Assembly (NCBI GenBank): GCA_030066085.1
Contig: JASJCI010000001.1
Location: forward strand, 62,001-126,000
Length of the DNA stretch: 64,000 nucleotides
Direction of reading: 5' to 3'
Source of the DNA: Gammaproteobacteria bacterium
Lineage (GTDB): Bacteria; Pseudomonadota; Gammaproteobacteria; GCA-001735895
This document shows, one piece after another, positions 11,375 to 21,708 of the stretch (positions within the stretch are counted from its first letter, which is position 1; each line of letters opens with the position of its first letter). The notes under the pieces are model-generated. The model saw only the letters and a program-made list of their open reading frames with translations, was not told the origin of the DNA and did no database searches. The position numbers and the translations under genes are program-made.

Positions 11375-11681
11375 GTTCGCCGCCGCCTTTTTTCATCGCC
11401 AGGCCCTGGGCCGCGCGCTGGCGGCGTATCTCTTTCGGATCGGCGATCAGCGGCCGGTAAATTTCGATCCGGTCGCCGTCGATCAGCTCGTAATCCGCCG
11501 GAACCAGCTTGCCGAAAACCCCGAGGTCGCAGTTTTCGACGTCGATTTCGGGAAAGTGCCGCTCGATGCCGGACAGGCGCACGACATCACGCGGAGTAAT
11601 CCCGGCATCGACCTCGCACTCGAGAATCAACTGTTTTTGTGGCGTCGCGTACGCGACTTCAATCCTTTGTTTGGCGTTCAT
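11361..11681 (-). CDS. rnfH: RnfH family protein
   Basis: 106-residue ubiquitin-like (beta-grasp) protein of the RnfH/UPF0125 family, with IEVAYATPQKQ at the start and GVFGKLVPADYELIDGDRIEIYRPL at the core. In E. coli the equivalent gene (ratB) also follows ratA next to bamE; a biochemical role is not established. Overlaps the 3' end of ratA by 23 nt and convergent bamE by 14 nt. Confidence 0.9.
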   Translation of the reverse strand: MNAKQRIEVAYATPQKQLILECEVDAGITPRDVVRLSGIERHFPEIDVENCDLGVFGKLVPADYELIDGDRIEIYRPLIADPKEIRRQRAAQGLAMKKGGGELNPE

Positions 11682-12105
11682 GCAACTGGTGGGCGCGCGC
11701 GCAAAAGCTGTCTACCATGGTATCGGCGATGCGGGTAAATGCGGCCGACATTATCGCAGACCTGAGACCCGGCTTCATGCGAAAACTCAACGCGAGTTCG
11801 ATCCGGCAGCCGCTGGAGTCGAGCGGTGTGAATTGCCAGCAGCCTTCCAGTGCCTCGAAAGGACCGTCCACCAGGGTCATTTCGATAGACCGGTTATCGA
11901 CGTTGCGATTACGCGTGCGAAACCAGCGCTGAAAGCCGGCCCGGTCAACCTTGAGCGAAGCCTCCATGCCATCGGCATGCAGCATATCGATGCGGGCACC
12001 ACCGCACCACGGCAGGAATTCGGGGTAGGATTCGACGTCGTTGACGATCGCGTACATGAACTCGGCAGAATAAGGCAACAGCACGCTGCGGCGGATTTCG
12101 GGCAT
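11659..12105 (-). CDS. ratA: RatA-type SRPBCC (START-like) protein
   Basis: 148-residue member of the RatA/Coq10 START-like family: MPEIRRSVLLPYSAEFMYAI, YPEFLPWC and the C-terminal amphipathic helix. E. coli RatA was reported to inhibit 70S ribosome assembly, while homologous Coq10 proteins bind ubiquinone, so the physiological role is ambiguous. The gene is usually adjacent to smpB; here a sodium symporter gene precedes it, separated by 1 nt. Confidence 0.9.
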   Translation of the reverse strand: MPEIRRSVLLPYSAEFMYAIVNDVESYPEFLPWCGGARIDMLHADGMEASLKVDRAGFQRWFRTRNRNVDNRSIEMTLVDGPFEALEGCWQFTPLDSSGCRIELALSFRMKPGLRSAIMSAAFTRIADTMVDSFCARAHQLHERQTKD

Positions 12106-12106
12106 G

Positions 12107-13504
12107 TCAGACGATGCCCAGAGATGCGAGGATTACGATCAGAAGGAGCACCGGAACGACGAAGCGAACGAGATAATTCCACAGTTCGAACCAGTAATGG
12201 TGGCGCAGATCGAGCGCCTTGTGGCTGACTTCGCGCGGTATGATCCAGGCCACGAACAGGCACAGGAAGAGCGCGACGAAAGGCTGGATGAGATGACTGG
12301 AAAGGAACACCAGCACGTCGTGGAATCCCGCGTTGTTGACCAGGCGCAGCGCTTCGTCGCCGATGAATACCGCGATGGTCATGCCATCGCCATTCCATAT
12401 GCTGTGTGCCAGCACCACGCCGAGGCCGAACAGCCAGACACCGATACCGAGCCAGCACGTGGCTTTCAGCCGACTGATAGCGCATTTGCGCTGCAGGTAA
12501 CAGATCGGCGCCTCGAGCAGCGCAATCGAGGTAGTCAATGCTGCCACCGTCATCAGGCAGAAAAACAGGCCGGCAAACAGGCTGCCGGAAGCAAAACGTT
12601 CGAGCACTACCGGCATGACGCGGAACGCGAACTGCGTATCGATACCCGGCTGTTCGCCTGCCGACAGCATCAGCGCGTGGATCGAGAGTCCGGTGAAAAT
12701 GGAAAACAGCAGGTCGACCGCGATCACCAGCGTAGCGGAGTAACCGATCGATATCCCGTCCGGCAGGTAACGTCCCAATGCCATCATCACGCCGAGGCCG
12801 AGCGCGAGCGTGTAAAACGCCCGCTGCAGCGCCAGGATCGGTGTCTGCGAGTCGATCGCGCCGAAATCGGCATACAGCAGGTAGCGGATACTGCTGCCCA
12901 TGCCAGGCGACATCAGCGCCAGCAGCAGACCGATCACCAGCAGCAAAACCATCAACGGTACCAGGACCAGCATGATGCGTTCGAGCCCCTTGCGCAGCGG
13001 TTGCGCGCAAACGGCGACCAGCAGGATCACGAACAGCGTATGCCACAGCGTCATGCGTTCGCCGTCGAGCGTAAATGCATCGAACAGCGCGCGCGACTCG
13101 TCCAGGCCGAGGCCGGCGAAGCTGCCGCCAAAGGCTCGCATCGAGTAGGCCATCGCCCAGCCGCCGACGACGCTGAAGGTTGCAATGATCAGGAATGCGG
13201 CAAGCATGGCGCCGATTCCTGCGAGTTTCCAGTAAACGGAAGCCTTGTACCGGTGCGACAACAGGCGCAAACAGGCTGCCGGGTCACGCCGGTTGATGCG
13301 CCCCAGCATCAGCTCGCTGACCAGCAGGGGTAAGCCGAGTACGAACAGGAACAGCATGTACAGCAGCAGGAAGGCGCCGCCGCCATTTTGCCCGGCAAGC
13401 ACCGGGAAAGTGAGGAAGTCGTTGAGGCTCAACGTCGCACCGGCCGCGACGAGCACGAACACCTGCTGTGACTTCCAGTTGAATCCGTTTTCGGTTGTGT
13501 TCAT
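12107..13504 (-). CDS. Sodium-dependent transporter, NSS (SNF) family
   Basis: 465-residue integral membrane protein with about 11-12 hydrophobic segments. The first helix carries FVLVAAGATLSLNDFLTFPVLAGQNGGGAFLLLY, which matches the LeuT/NSS TM1-TM2 region (family typically GNxWRFP; here NDFLTFP). NSS proteins are Na+-driven importers of amino acids or related compounds; substrate is unknown. ATG at 13504 follows GGGAG. A strong promoter-like sequence lies about 95 nt upstream. It sits where smpB commonly precedes ratA. Confidence 0.87.
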   Translation of the reverse strand: MNTTENGFNWKSQQVFVLVAAGATLSLNDFLTFPVLAGQNGGGAFLLLYMLFLFVLGLPLLVSELMLGRINRRDPAACLRLLSHRYKASVYWKLAGIGAMLAAFLIIATFSVVGGWAMAYSMRAFGGSFAGLGLDESRALFDAFTLDGERMTLWHTLFVILLVAVCAQPLRKGLERIMLVLVPLMVLLLVIGLLLALMSPGMGSSIRYLLYADFGAIDSQTPILALQRAFYTLALGLGVMMALGRYLPDGISIGYSATLVIAVDLLFSIFTGLSIHALMLSAGEQPGIDTQFAFRVMPVVLERFASGSLFAGLFFCLMTVAALTTSIALLEAPICYLQRKCAISRLKATCWLGIGVWLFGLGVVLAHSIWNGDGMTIAVFIGDEALRLVNNAGFHDVLVFLSSHLIQPFVALFLCLFVAWIIPREVSHKALDLRHHYWFELWNYLVRFVVPVLLLIVILASLGIV

Positions 13505-13566
13505 GCCGCTCCCGTGTCGGCCGGCCGTTCATTCACGAGCCAGCTTGCAGCTCGACGAACAAACAC

Positions 13567-13590
13567 GATAAATTCTTATTTTTATCAGTA
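13567..13590. promoter_or_regulatory. Possible operator in the leader of the NSS transporter gene
   Basis: An inverted repeat GATAAA-N8-TTTATC (13567-13572 / 13581-13586) lies at the likely start point of the NSS promoter. The segment TTTATCAGTA (13581-13590) recurs exactly at 15212-15221 in the promoter of the helix-turn-helix gene, which suggests a shared binding protein. Confidence 0.4.
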
Positions 13591-13598
13591 TTTTAGTG

Positions 13599-13626
13599 AT
13601 TATAGTTAAAGTCGATTCAGGTTCAA
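13599..13626 (-). promoter_or_regulatory. Sigma70 promoter of the NSS transporter gene
   Basis: Minus strand: TTGAAC (13621-13626), 16-nt spacer, perfect TATAAT (13599-13604). It lies in the AT-rich 153-bp gap between the endonuclease-fold gene and the NSS gene, giving a leader of about 90 nt. Confidence 0.65.
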
Positions 13627-13657
13627 CGCGCATGCCTTCGCGTCGAACTCGCGCGGG

Positions 13658-14425
13658 CTAGGTTAGCGCAAAGCGGGCGAGCAGTGGAAGATGATCCGAG
13701 AGATCGCTCCACGGGCGGCGCTCCAGTCTGCGCGCCTGCAGCAGGCGGATATTACGGAAATAGATCCGGTCCATGCGCAACATCGGCAAATGCGACGGGA
13801 AAGTCTTGGCATAGGTCCCCTCGGCCTCGCGAAACGCCTCGGACATACCGAGCTGGGATTCGAGCATGCGCCCGAGACCCCCGTGCCAGTCGTTGAAGTC
13901 ACCGCCGATGATAACGGGATCGCGCGGACCGATCTCGATATCCATGTAGCGCCGGAGCTCACGCAATTGTCGCTTGCGCTCGAAACCCAGCAGGTCCAGA
14001 TGCACGCAGAGCAGGTGAATCGGCCCGCGGCCACCCTCCAGGTCGATGCGTCCGTGCAGCAGGCTGCGGCTGGCGCGGCGAAAGCGCGACAGGTTGAGAT
14101 TGTTCCATTCCGAGATGTTGTACTTGCTCAGGATGGCGTTGCCGTGGTGACCCTTGCGGTATATCGCGTTTTTCCCGTAAGCGTAGTGCGGCCAGATGCT
14201 GTCGGCCAGGAACTCGAACTGGCTGACCTCGGGCCAGCTATGGATCTGGGTTTCGTGGCGGTAATGACGGCCCTGGATTTCCTGCAGCAGAACGATATCG
14301 ACCCTGGCTTCGCGCAGCTGATCGCGAATCCGGTGCAGGACAAAATCGCGATTGAATCGATCGAAACCCTTGTGAATGTTGTAGGTCAGTATGTCGACTG
14401 TGGCGTTATCCGAAAACGCGTTCAT
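13658..14425 (-). CDS. Endonuclease/exonuclease/phosphatase family protein
   Basis: 255-residue protein of the DNase I/EEP fold, YbhP-like. Active-site landmarks are TYNIHKGFD (Asn of motif I), LLQEIQG (metal-binding Glu), the VHLDLLG His, GGDFNDW (Asp/Asn) and SDHLPLLARF (catalytic SDH) at the C-terminus, so catalysis should be intact. Substrate could be nucleic acid or a phospholipid; no signal peptide is seen. The first 20 nt overlap the 3' end of the helix-turn-helix gene, implying one transcript. Confidence 0.87.
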   Translation of the reverse strand: MNAFSDNATVDILTYNIHKGFDRFNRDFVLHRIRDQLREARVDIVLLQEIQGRHYRHETQIHSWPEVSQFEFLADSIWPHYAYGKNAIYRKGHHGNAILSKYNISEWNNLNLSRFRRASRSLLHGRIDLEGGRGPIHLLCVHLDLLGFERKRQLRELRRYMDIEIGPRDPVIIGGDFNDWHGGLGRMLESQLGMSEAFREAEGTYAKTFPSHLPMLRMDRIYFRNIRLLQARRLERRPWSDLSDHLPLLARFALT

Positions 14426-15161
14426 CCTTTTCCCGGCGCAGTTCCTGGAATACCTCGATCTCCCATGGCCGGATCGCCATCATCAGGCTGGTGCCGAAAC
14501 GCTGGTCCAGCGGCAGGGTTTCCGAGGCTATGTTCATTTCGCTCATTTCGTTCGCCAGGTGCTGCATCTTGCGCACGATTTCGGCGTTGGCAGAGCGCGG
14601 TATCATACCCGAAACGAACACGCGAAACTCGCCGTCGCCGTTAAACGACGAATTCAGGAACTCGAGCTGTACCTTGCTCTCGAAGAACTTCTGGATCGGT
14701 CCGGCGGGAATCCACTTGAAAGTGGGTGAAATCATCAGCTTTACGCGGTTGCCCGGCTGCAGTTCGATAAGCTTCATCCGGTCGAGCCTCGCGAGCAGTC
14801 GAATCCCCTCGGTTTCCTCGATGTCGTAGGTTCGCAGGATATCCTCGAATCCCAGCCGGTTCATCAGCAGCAGCGCGACGAGCAACAGCTTGTTGTCAGA
14901 CACCAGCTCCTGTTCCTGCTCCAGCGACAGCTCCGTCGTAAGCTCGATGTTGCGTTCCATCTGGTGCACCAGGTCGCTGAGATCCATGTGCAGCAATTCG
15001 CAGACTTTTTCCAGTCGTTTGAGCGAAAAAGCTTCCTCGGAAAACAGCCGCTTCACGCTCGTTTCCGACAGATCAAGTGCTACTGAAACATCGCGGTAGG
15101 TAATACGTTGCTTGCGCAACTCCTGCTTGAGCGTATCGACCAATGACCTTGTTTGTGACAT
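14406..15161 (-). CDS. XRE-type helix-turn-helix transcriptional regulator
   Basis: 251-residue regulator. The N-terminal Cro/C1-type HTH (residues about 10-66, [22 protein letters not shown]) is followed by a helical linker and a C-terminal domain of unknown ligand (about 85-251) with [17 protein letters not shown] and [17 protein letters not shown]. Such proteins occur widely in gammaproteobacteria without a characterised function. Its promoter contains a perfect palindrome, pointing to autoregulation; the downstream EEP gene overlaps and is probably co-expressed. Confidence 0.82.
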   Translation of the reverse strand: MSQTRSLVDTLKQELRKQRITYRDVSVALDLSETSVKRLFSEEAFSLKRLEKVCELLHMDLSDLVHQMERNIELTTELSLEQEQELVSDNKLLLVALLLMNRLGFEDILRTYDIEETEGIRLLARLDRMKLIELQPGNRVKLMISPTFKWIPAGPIQKFFESKVQLEFLNSSFNGDGEFRVFVSGMIPRSANAEIVRKMQHLANEMSEMNIASETLPLDQRFGTSLMMAIRPWEIEVFQELRREKDERVFG

Positions 15162-15168
15162 GGCTAGC

Positions 15169-15187
15169 CCTGATAGCTGTTATCAGG
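15169..15187. promoter_or_regulatory. Palindromic candidate operator upstream of the HTH gene
   Basis: CCTGATA-GCTGT-TATCAGG is a perfect 7-bp inverted repeat 8 nt before the HTH start codon, placed at the expected transcription start of the promoter at 15192-15219. Position and symmetry suit binding of a dimeric repressor, most simply the HTH protein itself. Confidence 0.5.
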
Positions 15188-15191
15188 TCGG

Positions 15192-15219
15192 ATTATAGGA
15201 CTTTATTGGCTTTTATCAG
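15192..15219 (-). promoter_or_regulatory. Candidate promoter of the HTH-EEP operon
   Basis: Minus strand: CTGATA (15214-15219), 16-nt spacer, TATAAT (15192-15197). The -35 element lies inside TTTATCAGTA (15212-15221, plus strand), the decamer also found at 13581-13590. Confidence 0.5.
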
Positions 15220-15323
15220 TAAATTCCGACGAATCGCGGATCGTTTTCCGGCGGGTGGAGAGCGACGGATTGCTCGCGGCGCGCCGAAACAGCGCATCCA
15301 TGCGCCTCGTCCCTGCGGGCGCC

Positions 15324-15346
15324 CAAAATTGCTCCTGGCAATTTTG
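15324..15346. repeat. Stem-loop between the HTH gene and tRNA-Ser
   Basis: CAAAATTGC-TCCTG-GCAATTTTG forms a perfect 9-bp stem in the roughly 230-bp non-coding stretch (15188-15386). The surrounding sequence looks like a repetitive intergenic element, including a near copy of the tRNA 3' end at 15254-15271, and holds no credible gene. Confidence 0.5.
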
Positions 15347-15386
15347 TCGAAGGGGTTCTCACCAGGGCCTCGCACTTCCCCAAACA

Positions 15387-15416
15387 TAAAAAAACCCCCT
15401 GGCGGGGGCTTTTTAT
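15387..15416 (-). terminator. Rho-independent terminator of tRNA-Ser
   Basis: CCCCCGCCAGGGGG-type stem with flanking A and T runs (plus strand AAAAACCCCCTGGCGGGGGCTTTT core) directly downstream of the tRNA on the minus strand; the minus strand ends in a run of seven T. The symmetric A/T tracts could make it act in both directions. Confidence 0.85.
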
Positions 15417-15419
15417 GTT

Positions 15420-15507
15420 TGGCGGAGAGCGAGGGATTCGAACCCCCGGACCCTTTCGGGTCAACGGTTTTCAAGACCGCCGCATTCGACCACTCTGCCA
15501 GCTCTCC
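15420..15507 (-). tRNA. tRNA-Ser (anticodon UGA)
   Basis: 88 nt including an encoded CCA (15420-15422). Acceptor stem GGAGAGC pairs with GCTCTCC; discriminator G73; D-arm with TGGCAGAGTGGTCGAATGC; anticodon loop CTTGAAA giving UGA between CGGT and ACCG; long variable arm TTGACCCGAAAGGGTC characteristic of serine tRNAs; T-arm GGGGGTTCGAATCCC. Reads UCA and related serine codons. Confidence 0.97.
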
Positions 15508-15551
15508 TGAAGATATGAATCGTTGTCGTCGCGCTTTAGCGACGCTGGCGT

Positions 15552-15579
15552 ATTATAAACGTTTCGGCTGTCGAGTCAC
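15552..15579 (-). promoter_or_regulatory. Promoter of tRNA-Ser
   Basis: Minus strand: GTGACT (15574-15579), 16-nt spacer, perfect TATAAT (15552-15557), followed by a GC-rich ACGCCAGCG discriminator typical of stable-RNA promoters under stringent control. About 40 nt separates the start point from the mature tRNA 5' end. Confidence 0.65.
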
Positions 15580-15602
15580 CCCGATTTCTGTTTTCTTCGC
15601 GA

Positions 15603-15630
15603 CTTGAAATAAGACCGTTTACTACCATAT
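15603..15630 (+). promoter_or_regulatory. Sigma32-like promoter upstream of yccA homologue
   Basis: CTTGAAA (15603-15609) matches the sigma32 -35 element fully; 13 nt further lies TACCATAT (15623-15630), matching CCCCATnT at all but the first two bases. The spacing equals that of the dnaK promoter. A sigma70 reading (TTGAAA, 18 nt, TATTAA) is also possible. About 120 nt of leader follows. Confidence 0.45.
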
Positions 15631-15755
15631 TAACCCCTTGTTTATGCAGGGTTTTGTCTGTAGCTCCGTGCACCGGAATCACTTGCTATCGGGGTATCCG
15701 GAACTTAGAATTAGGCCCAATTGTCCAAACCGACGTTTTGTGAACGGAGATAAAA

Positions 15756-16418
15756 ATGGAAATGAACACTGCCGTAACCCGCTCCCAGGAAGCGATACTG
15801 CAGACCAACAAGGTCATTCGCAACACCTATATCCTGTTGTCGATGACGCTGCTCTTCAGTGCCGTGATGGCGGCTGTCGGCGTTATGTCCGGCATCGGCT
15901 TCGGCGTCGCGCTGATCGCCAACATCGCCGCCATCGTCATGCTTTGGTTCGTACTGCCACGCACCGCCAACTCGGCGGCGGGTATCCCGACCATCTTCGG
16001 CATAACCGGCCTGCTCGGTTTCGGCCTCGGTCCGCTACTGGCGCATTACCTGACGATGGATCCGAGGATCGTGATGACCGCCCTCGGCGGCACCGGCGTG
16101 ATTTTCCTCGGTCTGTCGGGTTACGCGCTGACCACGCGCAAGGACTTCAGCTTCCTCGGCGGATTTGTCATGGTCGGCATGCTGGTGGTTCTCGGCGCCG
16201 CGATCCTCAACATTTTCATGGGCATCCCCGCGCTGTACCTCGCGATCAACGCCGCCGTGATCATGATCATGAGCGCTTTTATCCTGTGGGAGACCTCGTC
16301 GCTGATCCACAACGGCGAGACCAACTACATCATGGCGACCGCGGGCCTGTTCCTGTCGATCCTGAATATTTTCCAGGCCCTGTTGCACCTGCTCGGTGCG
16401 TTTAGCGGCGACGACTAG
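15756..16418 (+). CDS. yccA: Bax inhibitor-1/YccA family membrane protein
   Basis: 220-residue protein with seven predicted transmembrane helices. In E. coli YccA interacts with the membrane protease FtsH and modulates its activity. The ATG at 15756 follows GGAG at 6 nt. The N-terminal cytoplasmic segment (SQEAILQTNKVIRNTYILL) and the C-terminal SILNIFQALLHLLGAF are typical of the family. Monocistronic, flanked by a promoter with sigma32 character and a strong terminator. Confidence 0.9.
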   Translation: MEMNTAVTRSQEAILQTNKVIRNTYILLSMTLLFSAVMAAVGVMSGIGFGVALIANIAAIVMLWFVLPRTANSAAGIPTIFGITGLLGFGLGPLLAHYLTMDPRIVMTALGGTGVIFLGLSGYALTTRKDFSFLGGFVMVGMLVVLGAAILNIFMGIPALYLAINAAVIMIMSAFILWETSSLIHNGETNYIMATAGLFLSILNIFQALLHLLGAFSGDD

Positions 16419-16451
16419 GCGACGACCGGGACCCGACACGGGTACAGATCA

Positions 16452-16482
16452 ATAAGCCCCGGACTCCGGGGCTTATTTTTTT
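16452..16482 (+). terminator. Rho-independent terminator after yccA
   Basis: ATAAGCCCCGG-ACT-CCGGGGCTTAT, an 11-bp stem with loop of about 4 nt or less, followed by an uninterrupted T run (16476-16482). Confidence 0.92.
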
Positions 16483-16501
16483 CGGCTACGGGAGAAAATT
16501 T

Positions 16502-16681
16502 ATGGACTGGGTACAGATCGGATCGGCGCTGTTCATGCTGGCAATGGTGATATTCCTGTTCCCTCGGGCCAAGGCCGCAATCCAGAACTCGCCCAAGGGC
16601 AGCGCCAGTGACTGGATGGGCTACATCCTGCCGATGGCGGCAATCGCCCTATTCATCATCCTGCTGATCGCTCTGGTCTAG
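16502..16681 (+). CDS. Small two-helix membrane protein, 59 residues
   Basis: Short gene with its own Shine-Dalgarno (GGAGA, 6 nt before ATG at 16502). The translation starts MDWVQIGSALFMLAMVIFLF, then a positively charged stretch (PRAKAAIQNSPKGSASDW), then a second hydrophobic segment (about residues 40-58) ending at TAG. Two predicted transmembrane helices with a short basic linker. It follows the yccA terminator and overlaps the 3' end of convergent ispD by 33 nt. I do not recognise a named family; hydrophobic pattern and ribosome-binding site argue it is real. Confidence 0.7.
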   Translation: MDWVQIGSALFMLAMVIFLFPRAKAAIQNSPKGSASDWMGYILPMAAIALFIILLIALV

Positions 16682-17368
16682 CCAGATCAGCTCCGCCAGG
16701 CGCAGGTCCTCCGGGCGGGTTATCTTCAGGTTCGATTCATCACCGCTGACCAGTGCGGGCGTAAAACCCATACCCTCGACCGCCGCGGCGTCGTCGGTTA
16801 CCGCCAGGTTCCGGTCGATGACCCTGCGCAGGCCGTTGAGCAGCGGTTGCAGGTGGAATACCTGCGGCGTCAGTGCGCGCCACAGGCCTTCGCGCACGAC
16901 GGTGCCCTCGATTTCGCCCCGCTCGTTCTGGCGCTTCAGCGTATCCGCCACCGGCGTGGCCAGGATGGCGCCGGCCGTATGGGCCCGCGCGGCGGCGATC
17001 ACGCGGCCAAGGTCCCGTGGACTGACCAGCGGGCGAACCGCGTCGTGCACCAGTGCGAGCACGTCGTTGCCGCAACGATACTGCAGCGTGGTCAGACCGC
17101 TGTACACCGAGTGCTGACGCTGTTCACCACCCTCGGTGGTGAACAGCGGTTTACTCGGCTTGTAGTCCAGCGCTTCCCAGTATGGGTCGTCGGCGCGCAG
17201 CACCAGCACGGCACCGGCGATATCGGGATGCATCAAGAGACGGTCGAGACAGTGCTCGAGGATCGTTTTACCCTGGAATTCGAGGTACTGCTTGGGTATC
17301 TCGCGCTGCATGCGGCTGCCGATGCCAGCCGCCGGCACCACTGCCCACACCGGCGGTTCAGTTGCCAT
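16649..17368 (-). CDS. ispD: 2-C-methyl-D-erythritol 4-phosphate cytidylyltransferase
   Basis: 239-residue enzyme of the MEP isoprenoid pathway, transferring CMP to MEP. The nucleotide-binding VVPAAGIGSRMQREIPKQY, the VLVHDAVRP active-site segment and the C-terminal NLKITRPEDL signature are all present. ATG at 17368 (MATEPPVW) overlaps the ftsB stop by 11 nt, as expected for the conserved ftsB-ispD pair; the in-frame ATG further upstream lies inside ftsB. ispF, often the next gene, is not here. Confidence 0.95.
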   Translation of the reverse strand: MATEPPVWAVVPAAGIGSRMQREIPKQYLEFQGKTILEHCLDRLLMHPDIAGAVLVLRADDPYWEALDYKPSKPLFTTEGGEQRQHSVYSGLTTLQYRCGNDVLALVHDAVRPLVSPRDLGRVIAAARAHTAGAILATPVADTLKRQNERGEIEGTVVREGLWRALTPQVFHLQPLLNGLRRVIDRNLAVTDDAAAVEGMGFTPALVSGDESNLKITRPEDLRLAELIWLDQSDQQDDE

Positions 17369-17654
17369 CGCCACCCCCGCCTTCCTCGGGAATGAGCTGG
17401 ATGAAGGTTTCACCCTGCTTGATCATGCCGAGATCGTTGCGCGCCTTTTCCTCGAAGGCGTCGAGTCCGTTCTGCAGGTCGAGGACCTGGGCCTCGAGGA
17501 TCCGGTTGCGTTCTTCCAGTTCACGCAAACGCTGCTTTTGCAGTTCCAGTTCACGCGATAGCTGTACGACCTCGGACAGGCTGCCATCGCCGAACCAGAG
17601 CCGGTACTGCAGCGCAACCAGCAGCAGGATCAAAATCGCGATCAGGATCTTCAT
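17358..17654 (-). CDS. ftsB: Cell division protein FtsB
   Basis: 98-residue bitopic divisome protein: one N-terminal transmembrane helix (residues 2-18, ILIAILILLLVALQY), the conserved LWFGDGSL, then a leucine-zipper coiled coil (about 28-70) that pairs with FtsL, and ARNDLGMIKQGETFIQLI near the C-terminus. It ends with a Gly-rich tail. Precedes ispD with overlap. Confidence 0.93.
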   Translation of the reverse strand: MKILIAILILLLVALQYRLWFGDGSLSEVVQLSRELELQKQRLRELEERNRILEAQVLDLQNGLDAFEEKARNDLGMIKQGETFIQLIPEEGGGGDGN

Positions 17655-17737
17655 TAGCCGGCGGATTATACCCCAGCGGGCCGGCCCGGTTTATACCGTG
17701 CAGGCAGACCGCCGGATCCGCTTGTCCGCAACGGAAT

Positions 17738-21590
<3,853 letters not shown>

Positions 21591-21708
21591 TCAGGCACGA
21601 TTTCGAGGCTTAATTTCAGCCCCCGGGCTCAAGAATCCCGCCACCTGGTCGATACGCCCTGCAGGAGCGATGTACCTGTTAAACACCAACAATACGCCAG
21701 GACTCAAG

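Noticed and set aside
12104-13333. Open frame opposite the NSS transporter
   Set aside because: Gln/His/Arg-rich shadow of a membrane-protein gene; no family features.
15143-15607. Open frames across the tRNA region that translate to short peptides
   Set aside because: They are translations of the serine tRNA and its terminator, a well-known source of spurious ORFs.
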